From a virus, in the IMG/VR virus record IMGVR_UViG_3300035670_000448, positions 1-43,154 of that record: a DNA stretch of 43,154 nucleotides. One strand, 5' to 3'. The position numbers and the translations under genes are program-made. The notes beneath the pieces are model-generated. The model ran no database searches and was not told the origin of the DNA. It saw only the letters and a list, made by a program, of their open reading frames with translations. Positions 14,887-20,802 of the stretch are shown piece by piece; positions within the stretch are counted from its first letter, which is position 1, and the number at the start of each line of letters is the position of its first letter.

Positions 14887-15043
14887 CTATCACCTCCTTT
14901 AATTTGGTTTCAAAAGTTTCTTTGGGAAAGCGAATGAGCTTTCCGAACCTGACTCCGCCGAACATTTCGGCATTTTTATATATAAACCATTTACTTGAGC
15001 GTAATATCTTTGCGACTTCTTCAACCGTCAAAAGCTCTATCAT
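14684..15043 (-). CDS. Excisionase-like helix-turn-helix protein (Xis)
   Basis: 119 residues from the ATG at 15043, chosen for its ribosome-binding site (AAAGGAGGAGTT); an earlier Met at 15070 lacks one. The first 45 residues, 'MIELLTVEEVAKILRSS' through 'GGVRFGKLIRFPKETFE', are a MerR/excisionase-type winged helix. The frame then stays open for about 65 codons inside int in another frame, giving a basic Gly/Arg-rich tail of doubtful meaning. It probably directs excision or regulates int. The short intergenic leader before it is strongly structured. Confidence 0.75.
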   Translation of the reverse strand: MIELLTVEEVAKILRSSKWFIYKNAEMFGGVRFGKLIRFPKETFETKLKEVIDGNLQARRQMDVRLLEGRSETPPGRIQDQTGSRNIKGQNPGKIKKDKYGFYKSLREEAGRPGVEENP

Positions 15044-15061
15044 AACTCCTCCTTTCGGGGC

Positions 15062-15100
15062 GTTCCCCAAACCCGCCGCGGTTGCGACGGGAAGGGGAAC
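15062..15100. promoter_or_regulatory. GC-rich hairpin in the xis leader
   Basis: GTTCCCC ... GGGGAAC (62-68 with 94-100) encloses CCCG ... CGGG (72-75 with 88-91). It sits 10-20 bases upstream of the xis ribosome-binding site on the minus strand and could act as an attenuator or mRNA stabiliser between the ATPase operon and xis-int. A 17-codon ORF (15116-15169) lies just upstream. Confidence 0.5.
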
Positions 15101-15180
15101 TATTTAAACCGCCCTTTAAAAGCTGGCCTTCAAAGCCATCTTATAGGCCAACTCCCATCTCCGCCACATGGCCTTTCCCG

Positions 15181-16383
15181 TCACTGATAGCTATCCGTCC
15201 TTAAGGACAGAGGGATTTCTACCCCTTGACCTTGGGTATTAGCGGAGACCGTTTGCGAAGGTTCAGAGTCCTCCGGCTGGCGGCAGGGCTTCAACTCAAA
15301 CCACTTAAATGTTAACTTCGTCTTCATTGGTTTACAGTTGTTAACTATTTCTTTCTTCTTCACATAGGGAGCCAGGTTTGTCTTGGCTATTCCTTCAGCG
15401 TCCGGTGTGCGGTAAGCACAATAATGTTTCTCGGCAAACTGGATGTCTTCGAGTTTTAGCTGCCGGAACTCCCTGTAAAGCTGGACTGCTTCCCGGTAAC
15501 CGCACCTGAAAGTGATGAGCGTTCCGACATTCGAGAGGATGGTATGCACCAGCTTGTCGTTTAACCCGGAGAAATCTGTGGTGGCCAGGATGGCAGAGAT
15601 GTTGTACTTCCTGCCCTCCCTGAGAACCGAAAAGGTGTTCTGGTTAACAAAGTTATGGCACTCGTCAATGTAGAGTACGAGTGGCTGGTGCTTGTCTTTC
15701 TTCGTATACCGGAAGTAGGTTTTTATCTGCTGGGTGATGAGCGTGCCGATGAATATCATCTTATCTTCATTCATCCCGTGGCAGTCCATGATGAAGGTGC
15801 GTTTATTTGTAATGACATCGTTCCAGTCTATCGGCGGAAGTTCGCAGAGCATCTGGTGCATCCTTTCGTCCTGGATAAACAGGTTGATTCTGTCAATGAG
15901 TGACTGGCGTGTTTCGTGGTTAACCTTCATGGAGTTCAAATAATCAACCACTAAGTCCAGACGCTTGCGGTTATTTCGGACACAGAAGACTATGGCATCC
16001 CTCAAAATACTTCTCATCCTGACGGTTAAGAGCACGTTTTCAGTCAATAACTCTATTACCTGATTGATACTCTCAATGAGGATGTCGCAGATATCATTGG
16101 CGTCATAGGGAAGCATGAGCGGGTTAATGCCTATCGGACTGGTTAAGGAACTATACACCGCGTTCTTGCTCATCGAGTAGGCTTCCCGTGCAAAGCTATT
16201 AGACGGATCAATAAGAATCTTGCCTACCGGCAGCAGACAATCCTGATACCAGAACGATTTTAGTATGTTTGTCTTCCCGCCCCCGGTCGAACCGTCAACG
16301 AACACATGTCGGTTGCGGTCGTTAGCCTTGATGTAGACCGGGGTAAAGTCTTCAGTCCTCCCTATCCTGAGCGGTGCTATCAC
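15181..16383 (-). CDS. TraG/VirD4/HerA-like P-loop ATPase
   Basis: 400 residues from GTG at 16383 with ribosome-binding site GAAGGAGGTGG. Walker A is GSTGGGKTN (residues 31-39), Walker B LVLYIDECHNF (around 235), followed by 'LREGRKYNISAILATTD', the layout of conjugative coupling proteins and HerA/FtsK-superfamily pumps. There is no transmembrane segment in it; membrane anchoring may come from the small upstream proteins. It could pump DNA or segregate/transfer the element. Such an ATPase is unusual in a phage and points to a plasmid- or ICE-like module. Confidence 0.85.
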   Translation of the reverse strand: MIAPLRIGRTEDFTPVYIKANDRNRHVFVDGSTGGGKTNILKSFWYQDCLLPVGKILIDPSNSFAREAYSMSKNAVYSSLTSPIGINPLMLPYDANDICDILIESINQVIELLTENVLLTVRMRSILRDAIVFCVRNNRKRLDLVVDYLNSMKVNHETRQSLIDRINLFIQDERMHQMLCELPPIDWNDVITNKRTFIMDCHGMNEDKMIFIGTLITQQIKTYFRYTKKDKHQPLVLYIDECHNFVNQNTFSVLREGRKYNISAILATTDFSGLNDKLVHTILSNVGTLITFRCGYREAVQLYREFRQLKLEDIQFAEKHYCAYRTPDAEGIAKTNLAPYVKKKEIVNNCKPMKTKLTFKWFELKPCRQPEDSEPSQTVSANTQGQGVEIPLSLRTDSYQ

Positions 16384-16789
16384 CTTCCACCTCCTTCATC
16401 ATTTGTTTTAAAGTGAGTTCAGCTGTCTTAAACTCCACTTCCATGGTCTTGGTTTTCCACACTTCCTGCTGGACCTTTTGGTTTCCTATGTATTCGTTAT
16501 AGTTCATCTGGTTCCTTTCATATTCCATCCGCCTCAATACCAGTTCGCAGCGCTGGCTGAAAGTCATCAGTTCAATCATGGCGCTCATGGTGCTGTTGAC
16601 CGCCCGCTGGTGGCTTTCGGCAATCTTGGCCTTCTGTTCATTCATCTCAACCAGATAGTTCATGCGACCACGATTAATTAATCTTTTAATAAAATTGTCA
16701 TTGGGAGTTATAACCGGCAGAGCTGGCAATAAATCTCCCATCATGGGTATCATCGGCACGGGAGCCTCTGGTTTTATCAAGTCGTTCAT
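16352..16789 (-). CDS. Helical partner protein of the ATPase
   Basis: 145 residues from the ATG at 16789, which overlaps the previous stop (CAATGA) and follows the ribosome-binding site AAAGGAGGAAAGC; a longer reading from 16819 has no such site. N-terminus is Pro/Met-rich ('IKPEAPVPMIPMMGDLLP'); the remainder is a long predicted helix/coiled coil ('MNEQKAKIAESHQRAVN', 'ELTLKQMMKEVEG'). It overlaps the ATPase start by 32 bases, suggesting a stoichiometric complex. No known family. Confidence 0.7.
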   Translation of the reverse strand: MNDLIKPEAPVPMIPMMGDLLPALPVITPNDNFIKRLINRGRMNYLVEMNEQKAKIAESHQRAVNSTMSAMIELMTFSQRCELVLRRMEYERNQMNYNEYIGNQKVQQEVWKTKTMEVEFKTAELTLKQMMKEVEGDSTAQDRED

Positions 16790-16947
16790 TGCTTTCCTCC
16801 TTTCATAAACTGCGCCCACATTTCCATTTGCTGTTTTTGTTGTTGTTCACGGATAAGCTGGTCGTGGTATTCCTGGCGTCCGATATACTTTCCGATAAAC
16901 ATCCCTAATACAAAACTGGCTCCTATGGCTATAATTTCCCATTCCAT
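16786..16947 (-). CDS. 53-residue single-span membrane protein
   Basis: Short ORF with start overlapping the previous stop (TAATG) and stop overlapping the next start (ATGA), so it is a coupled member of the operon. 'IIAIGASFVLGMFIGKYIG' is one transmembrane helix, followed by a charged Gln-rich tail (REQQQKQQMEMW) facing the cytoplasm. It probably anchors the ATPase complex. Confidence 0.75.
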   Translation of the reverse strand: MEWEIIAIGASFVLGMFIGKYIGRQEYHDQLIREQQQKQQMEMWAQFMKGGKQ

Positions 16948-17219
16948 TAGAATGTCTCCTTTCTTGGTCCAAATCTTTCATGGTTGTCGTTGCAAGCCAT
17001 TGAATTTTGGCAGTCCACTTCCCTGATAGTTTCTTTTTCGACAATAAACGGCTTGTCAACATAGACGATCACCGGTTTTTCGACAATAACCGCCTTTTCG
17101 ATGGTGTGGACTTCCTTGACTGGTTCTTTGGTTTTATCCCTTGTGTCCTTGACGTAATAAAAGACAGAGACACAGAGGATGAAGAGAATTACCCAAGTTA
17201 AATCTAAAAAGTTTTTCAT
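16947..17219 (-). CDS. Membrane-anchored extracytoplasmic small protein
   Basis: 90 residues: N-terminal helix 'LTWVILFILCVSVFYYV', then a repetitive charged stretch alternating Lys/Glu and Val/Ile (EKPVIVYVDKPFIVEKE) that looks like beta-strand repeats, and a Cys-containing end. Ribosome-binding site GGAGG 4 bases before the ATG. The start overlaps the replication-relaxation-like gene stop. Probably an envelope component working with the ATPase. Confidence 0.7.
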   Translation of the reverse strand: MKNFLDLTWVILFILCVSVFYYVKDTRDKTKEPVKEVHTIEKAVIVEKPVIVYVDKPFIVEKETIREVDCQNSMACNDNHERFGPRKETF

Positions 17220-17755
17220 TTAGCCTCCAATATGTCATCAAGGGTTAACGCGTTTTCAAATAACGGCTGTTGTCCGGTGGTTACGATTGCGAAGCTGGGT
17301 ATCTCGTAGCCGAACAACTGGGTTAAGTAGCTGGTGGCCTCCGGCCAGTTCTGCCAGGCAGTGAGTTTCTGTTTGAAATACTCGGCTGTCTCGTTGTGGA
17401 TAACTTCCAGAATGAAACACAATCCCTGGTTTTCTTTAGTTATGAGAACTAAAGCATCTGGGCGGAGGCCTATTGTGGGGACAGAATGCTCCCTGAAAAT
17501 TACAGCTTCGTGCTTAGTGAGGATTTTAACTAAAGACTGGGTTAAAAGACGGGAGTGTTGCTTGTGTTCGCCACGGTAACCGGGAACACAGTAGAAGTCC
17601 TGGCGTTTTTCTAAGTTGCCGAGAGCGACTTCTTTGTTGAGGTGCTTCTGGGCTTGGATGCGGGCGGAGTGTAAATCCTTATACTTGCCCTGAGAAAAAT
17701 AGATTTGTCCAACGTCTAAGGCGGTGAAGACTTGCAGACTGACTAGCACAGACAT
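17216..17755 (-). CDS. Replication-relaxation family-like protein 1
   Basis: 179 residues. The N-terminal winged-helix-like part, 'FSQGKYKDLHSARIQAQ' to 'LEKRQDFYCVPGYRG', is followed by a PD-(D/E)xK-like core with LRPDALVLI and 'CFILEVIHNETAEYFKQK', in the order seen in PF13814 (Replic_Relax) proteins of plasmids and integrative elements. Ribosome-binding site AAGGAGG before the ATG. First gene of a five-gene operon ending with the ATPase. The exact function of this family is not established; a role in replication or copy-number control is assumed. Confidence 0.6.
   Translation of the reverse strand: MSVLVSLQVFTALDVGQIYFSQGKYKDLHSARIQAQKHLNKEVALGNLEKRQDFYCVPGYRGEHKQHSRLLTQSLVKILTKHEAVIFREHSVPTIGLRPDALVLITKENQGLCFILEVIHNETAEYFKQKLTAWQNWPEATSYLTQLFGYEIPSFAIVTTGQQPLFENALTLDDILEAK
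17395..17403 (-). promoter_or_regulatory. Isolated DnaA-box-like site inside a gene
   Basis: TGTGGATAA on the plus strand (TTATCCACA on the minus), extended to TGTGGATAACT, within the replication-relaxation-like gene. No promoter is visible next to it, so it may be chance or a separate DnaA-titration site. Confidence 0.35.
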
Positions 17756-17806
17756 AGAACCTCCTTCGTTCTATCTCCGTGTCTAGTCGGAGTTTAAATG
17801 TTAGCT

Positions 17807-17842
17807 ACCCCCCCGACCCTCTGGCCAGAGAAATCGGGGGGT
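17807..17842. promoter_or_regulatory. Strong hairpin with palindromic core in the operon leader
   Basis: ACCCCCCCGA pairs with TCGGGGGGT (17834-17842) and encloses a perfect 12-base palindrome CTCTGGCCAGAG (17819-17830). A second small hairpin CTCCG ... CGGAG follows at 17775-17792, and TGTCTAG/CTAGACA can pair across it. It lies in the approximately 140-base leader between the promoter at 17900-17927 and the gene at 17755: an attenuator, mRNA-stability element or origin-like structure. Confidence 0.6.
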
Positions 17843-17899
17843 GTACTCCAGCTGTTATCATGGCTAGACAACATCTGGCCTCTCCTAAAAAGTATTTTT

Positions 17900-17927
17900 A
17901 TTTTATCAAATGGATAGAAAAAGTCAA
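17900..17927 (-). promoter_or_regulatory. Promoter for the replication/ATPase operon
   Basis: Minus strand: TTGACT (17927-17922), 16-base spacer, TAAAAT (17905-17900), start near 17893. This is the one recognised promoter without a DnaA-box-like site. Confidence 0.55.
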
Positions 17928-18135
17928 ATGAATTTTGGCTTGTTTATTGGATTATTTGGACTAACCAGAAAAGTTTTTAAAAAACAAGGGGTTATGCAAT
18001 GGTTACAGGCTCATTTCCAATTAATACCACATACAAATTAATAAAAAACAGAATTCTACCAACACCTATCCCGACTATCAGAGACTACCACACCCTGCCC
18101 ATCCATCCATAACTTGCCAGCCTTAGTGAAGGCGA

Positions 18136-18215
18136 GCGCGGAGGGCTTTGCCCGACGCGCAGAGAAAGACTTTGACGAGACCGTATAATATCCCCGAAGG
18201 GGGACGGTCGAAGTC
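18136..18215 (-). ncRNA. Two adjacent stable hairpins (structured RNA candidate)
   Basis: Hairpin 1 (18136-18160): GCGCG, GA, GGGC, TTT, GCCC, GA, CGCGC, with a symmetrical tandem G-A/G-A internal loop. Hairpin 2 (18168-18215): GACTTTGAC pairs with GTCGAAGTC and encloses CCCCTTCGGGG on the minus strand, i.e. a cUUCGg tetraloop. Both lie just downstream of the 18244-18465 gene in a 488-base gap without ORFs (17756-18243). They may form a terminator, processing site or small RNA. The rest of the gap (17930-18120) is AT-rich and shows nothing recognisable. Confidence 0.5.
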
Positions 18216-18243
18216 AATGTGGAGCGAGCGAAGCGAGAGATAC

Positions 18244-18465
18244 CTATTTACCCCAAAATTTCTTAAAAAAATCTTCCCTGAAAAGCACGTATCCAACCAT
18301 TAAAGTAGTTGCTGTCGTAATGATAAAAATATAATAATTCTGTTCTTTAACTAATAATGCCACTCCAACAAACTGCATGATAATTGAATAAATGCCAAAA
18401 AGCATTACATCCATCGGCCTTCTTCTGACAAATGCCTCAATGTCCCTGTCCTGTCCTAATTGCAT
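18244..18465 (-). CDS. Small membrane protein
   Basis: 73 residues with two hydrophobic helices (about 20-38 'VMLFGIYSIIMQFVGVALLV' and 45-60 'YIFIITTATTLMVGYVLF') and a basic C-terminus. Ribosome-binding site TTAGGAGGG 5 bases before the ATG; overlaps the previous gene by 10 bases. Coupled to a replication-relaxation-like gene, so perhaps a membrane partner of that protein. Confidence 0.7.
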   Translation of the reverse strand: MQLGQDRDIEAFVRRRPMDVMLFGIYSIIMQFVGVALLVKEQNYYIFIITTATTLMVGYVLFREDFFKKFWGK

Positions 18466-19091
18466 TGTTCCCTCCTAAGATTATAGAGTTTCCCTGTCTT
18501 CAAAAAGTCAGTATAAGTATTGGCTAACACCCTGTTAGGTTTATGCCGGAGTAATTTTCCAACAACTTTAAATAAATAGTCAAGCCTGTTTTTCTCCAGG
18601 CGTTTAATATTGTCGCTGTGCGCCATAAAGAATATCACCCTGAATTGTCCTGGTCCTGAATAATATTTAGTCAGTTTCTCTTCCAACTCGGTTGTCTCAT
18701 ATCCTGAATCAAACTCAAAGAATACGTTTCCAGAGAACAGCTTAAGCATAGCGTCAGCCGGAGGATCGATATTAAGAAAATCAGTCCAGTCCTGGTTATT
18801 GATGTTTAAGTATTTGGCTACGCAGTTTCGGAGCCGTCTATCGTGCCAGTAATTAGTGTAAGGCAAGCCATTCCTCCTGGAATGGTGAATAGTATAAGCA
18901 ACATCACCACCAGTGTTGCGGATTTTTCGGAGAGCCTTATCCTTGTTGGCTGTCTTAATCATGTCATCCAAGACCTTCTGCCACTTGTCGTAAAGTTTTG
19001 GATTGAAATCGCCATCCAGAAGATAGCTCACATTGTCGGGCGTGGCCCATTCCATGGCTTTGATGAATTGTCTAATCTGCTGTCTCTTCAT
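18456..19091 (-). CDS. Replication-relaxation family-like protein 2
   Basis: 211 residues. The C-terminal half has NVFFEFDSGYETTELEEK, then 'QFRVIFFMAHSDNIKRL', which matches the PD-(D/E)xK-like core of PF13814 proteins (acidic pair, then a helix and a strand). The N-terminal half is helical, with 'GDVAYTIHHSRRNGLPYTNY' where a winged helix is expected. No Shine-Dalgarno sequence. The leader upstream is a long structured element (19101-19224). A second copy of this family in one phage is notable. Confidence 0.55.
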   Translation of the reverse strand: MKRQQIRQFIKAMEWATPDNVSYLLDGDFNPKLYDKWQKVLDDMIKTANKDKALRKIRNTGGDVAYTIHHSRRNGLPYTNYWHDRRLRNCVAKYLNINNQDWTDFLNIDPPADAMLKLFSGNVFFEFDSGYETTELEEKLTKYYSGPGQFRVIFFMAHSDNIKRLEKNRLDYLFKVVGKLLRHKPNRVLANTYTDFLKTGKLYNLRREQCN

Positions 19092-19100
19092 GGTTTGCGA

Positions 19101-19224
19101 GGGGGGAGGAATTTCGAGCGGAAGGCGAGCAAGGCACGTTTATTTTTATCTTTTTTATCTTATCCTAAACGGGTCTTGCTCGGCTTCCAGCGTGAGCGTG
19201 GAAACGCCGAAATTCCGAACCCCC
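19101..19224 (-). ncRNA. Long multi-stem structured leader or RNA
   Basis: Nested pairings: G-run 19101-19106 with C-run 19220-19224; GGAATTTCG (19108-19116) with CGAAATTCC (19208-19216); GGAAGGCGAGCAAG (19120-19133) with CTTGCTCGGCTTCC (19175-19188, one mismatch); GCGT (19196-19199) with ACGC (19204-19207). This forms a three-way junction directly upstream of the gene starting at 19091. Probably a 5' leader that regulates that gene, or a processed RNA. Confidence 0.55.
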
Positions 19225-19261
19225 GAGCTTATTTTTAAGAATTTTTTTTCGGAAGAACTAA

Positions 19262-19286
19262 GGGGTAGAGAGCCTTACTCTACCCC
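19262..19286 (-). terminator. Hairpin terminator-like element
   Basis: GGGGTAGAG, 7-base loop, CTCTACCCC: a perfect 9-bp stem 14 bases after the 19300-19488 gene (minus direction), followed by TTAGTTCTTCC. The T-run is weak, so termination may be partial. Confidence 0.5.
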
Positions 19287-19299
19287 GCTCGTAGGCACC

Positions 19300-19488
19300 C
19301 TATTTTTCTTTCTGTTCCTTTGTAACGATGTACATGGTATGGGTTGGCTGTCCTGCGCTCACTGCTTTGTTCTCATAGATCATAACAGCGATTTTGCCGG
19401 CCACTCCCAAGTCCAGTTGCCCTTGCAGATACTTCTTACCTTTTCCGTCTTCTCTTGTCCAAAGCGATGTCAGTTTAATAAACGGCAT
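19300..19488 (-). CDS. Small hypothetical protein, possibly ssDNA/OB-like
   Basis: 62 residues from the ATG at 19488 with ribosome-binding site GGAAAGGAGGAGAC (an earlier Met at 19515 lacks one). 'FIKLTSLWTREDGKGKKYLQGQL' and 'GKIAVMIYENKA' alternate strands in the manner of DUF736-like small proteins, similar in layout to the 21850-22077 gene. Function unknown. Confidence 0.65.
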   Translation of the reverse strand: MPFIKLTSLWTREDGKGKKYLQGQLDLGVAGKIAVMIYENKAVSAGQPTHTMYIVTKEQKEK

Positions 19489-19546
19489 GTCTCCTCCTTT
19501 CCTCTGTGCGTTCAAATTTGCCCCGTGGTGATGTTTTCGGGGCTGG

Positions 19547-19699
19547 TTAATACTCTGATGTGTCTGGTGGTTCCTGGCTCATCTCAAAGAGCCATTTTTC
19601 GATGATTTCGTTCACCAGCCTGGTCATGGGGATTTTGTTGACTTTGGCAAACTGATAAAGAACAGGGATTAACTCTTCTTTGATTTTGGGTGAGTACAT
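19547..19699 (-). CDS. Ribbon-helix-helix (CopG/Arc-like) regulator
   Basis: 50 residues. 'MYSPKIKEELIPVLYQFAK' then 'IPMTRLVNEIIEKWL' is a ribbon-helix-helix layout: a short N-terminal strand, then two helices with the Met-Thr-Arg N-cap. Ribosome-binding site GAGGAGGTGAACC before the ATG. Ribbon-helix-helix proteins bind operators as dimers; this one may control the early/lysogeny operons. The leader upstream has a perfect 7-bp hairpin (CTGGAGC/GCTCCAG at 19717-19735). Confidence 0.65.
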   Translation of the reverse strand: MYSPKIKEELIPVLYQFAKVNKIPMTRLVNEIIEKWLFEMSQEPPDTSEY

Positions 19700-19716
19700 G
19701 GTTCACCTCCTCTTGG

Positions 19717-19735
19717 GGCTGGAGCGGAAGGCTCC
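19717..19735. repeat. Short hairpin upstream of the RHH gene
   Basis: CTGGAGC, loop GGAAG, GCTCCAG. It lies between the winged-helix gene stop (19762) and the RHH gene ribosome-binding site; a possible mRNA processing site or attenuator. Confidence 0.45.
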
Positions 19736-19761
19736 AGTACCCTAGTTAAGGTGAAAAGAGC

Positions 19762-20004
19762 TTAGACTAATTTGAGGATTTGCTGGGTTTGCTTATATAT
19801 TTGCGGTGTTGTTGAAAGTTGCGGTTCGTCAATGAGTTTCCATTCTTCGAGGCCGTTTACGCCTTTGCGCTTTTCAAACTTGAATCCTTGTTTTTTTAAA
19901 TCGAATATCCGTGCGCCGTATCTCCAGCAGATTTCATGCAACTCTTCGGCGTTTGTCCACTCTTTGTCATAAAAGAGATTGAGGATTTTTTCTTTCTGGC
20001 TCAT
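19762..20004 (-). CDS. Winged-helix-like DNA-binding protein
   Basis: 80 residues. 'KILNLFYDKEWTNAEELHE' followed by 'RYGARIFDLKKQGFKFEKRK' is the common helix-turn-helix plus wing of small phage regulators (R-x-DL-x3-G). The C-terminal tail is Gln-rich. The ATG overlaps the previous stop as ATGA. Confidence 0.65.
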   Translation of the reverse strand: MSQKEKILNLFYDKEWTNAEELHEICWRYGARIFDLKKQGFKFEKRKGVNGLEEWKLIDEPQLSTTPQIYKQTQQILKLV

Positions 20005-20150
20005 AGTTCTTTATTAAGAAGTTTTCTTAATTCTTCCAGTTCCTGGTCGTTTTCATTGTTCATGGTTTTTTCGACAATCTGAAACTGGGTGATTTTTTTG
20101 AGGGCTTTTTTGAGTTCGCTTGCTGGGCAAGCGATTGAGAAAGAATACAT
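20001..20150 (-). CDS. 49-residue coupled small protein
   Basis: ORF from the ATG at 20150 (GTG or TTG starts slightly upstream are possible) ending in an ATGA overlap with the winged-helix gene, which supports it being translated. Sequence is a charged helix ('ELKKALKKITQFQIVEK', 'DQELEELRKLLNKEL'). No Shine-Dalgarno sequence. Function unknown; perhaps a leader for, or partner of, the regulator that follows. Confidence 0.45.
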   Translation of the reverse strand: MYSFSIACPASELKKALKKITQFQIVEKTMNNENDQELEELRKLLNKEL

Positions 20151-20223
20151 AGATTTGTCCACGGGGGAGAACAAGGCAAGCAGTCAGAATGTCTTGTCCT
20201 CTATTCCCCACCGTGGGACTGCT

Positions 20224-20406
20224 TTAGTTTTTAAAAATCTCTGGACGCTCCATAGCGTCATTTTCTTCTTGCTCTTGAAACTTCTGGTAATTCTGCCACT
20301 CGTAATCAGTTCCGATGAATAGCTGGTTGCCTTCATCGTCATAGCCTCCTTCGGCCAGTCCGGCTCTCTCGGCAAGTTCTTTATTTATTTCTTCTATTGT
20401 TTTCAT
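20224..20406 (-). CDS. Small acidic protein
   Basis: 60 residues, strongly acidic ('GGYDDEGNQLFIG', 'EEINKELAERAG'), with ribosome-binding site CGGAGGTG before the ATG. First gene behind the promoter at 20433-20460. Acidic small early proteins can be DNA mimics or inhibitors, but no specific family is recognised. Confidence 0.6.
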   Translation of the reverse strand: MKTIEEINKELAERAGLAEGGYDDEGNQLFIGTDYEWQNYQKFQEQEENDAMERPEIFKN

Positions 20407-20432
20407 ATAATCACCTCCGATCTAGTGTCTTC

Positions 20433-20460
20433 ATAATACACCCTGTCAATTATCTGTCAA
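20433..20460 (-). promoter_or_regulatory. Promoter upstream of the small acidic gene
   Basis: Minus strand: TTGACA (20460-20455), 16-base spacer, TATTAT (20438-20433). A second, partially overlapping TTGAC (20449 region) is also present. The leader to the ATG at 20406 is short and carries the ribosome-binding site. Confidence 0.65.
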
Positions 20461-20722
20461 GCGTCAAAGTGTGGATAACTTTCTGATACCATTCTGCGGT
20501 GATTGGCTCGAATTTTTGGCTGTCTCTTTTAAGTCTGTCATAAGTCGCTTTGCCTTTAGTTCTCTTTACAAACTCCGAAAAGATTAAAGGATTGTCGTGG
20601 GCGAACATGTGGCACTTGGCACATAAACAGAAAGCGTTGTTCGGATCGTAACGGAGCTTGAGACAGCCTCTGGTGATGATGTGGGCGGTTTGGAGTTGCA
20701 CGCCGTTTTTGCGGTGGCACAT
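20450..20722 (-). CDS. HNH endonuclease (start unresolved)
   Basis: 90 residues from the only ATG (20722), but the frame is open upstream to about 20809 and there encodes 'SDLIRSKGKCEMC', the first Cys pair that HNH zinc-binding proteins need. The ATG reading contains 'QTAHIITRG' (the H), 'YDPNNAFCLCAKCHMFAH' (the N, second CxxC and H), so the full domain requires the upstream codons, although no ATG, GTG or TTG is available there. Translation may use ATA/ATT, or a -1 frameshift from the metallophosphoesterase gene just upstream. A phage HNH nuclease, perhaps for packaging or homing. Confidence 0.6.
   Translation of the reverse strand: MCHRKNGVQLQTAHIITRGCLKLRYDPNNAFCLCAKCHMFAHDNPLIFSEFVKRTKGKATYDRLKRDSQKFEPITAEWYQKVIHTLTLDR
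20470..20478 (-). promoter_or_regulatory. DnaA-box-like site
   Basis: TGTGGATAA on the plus strand, extended to TGTGGATAACT, 9 bases upstream of the -35 of the promoter at 20433-20460. It overlaps the 3' end of the HNH gene. Confidence 0.65.
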
Positions 20723-20802
20723 TTCACACTTGCCTTTGCTTCTTATAAGGTCTGAAAAAATCTTGTCAGCTTTATTGCGGAGATAAGTTTTGGATGGCTT
20801 TT

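Noticed and set aside
20184-20375. Overlapping 63-residue minus-strand ORF
   Set aside because: Shadow of the 60-residue acidic gene, which has the ribosome-binding site.
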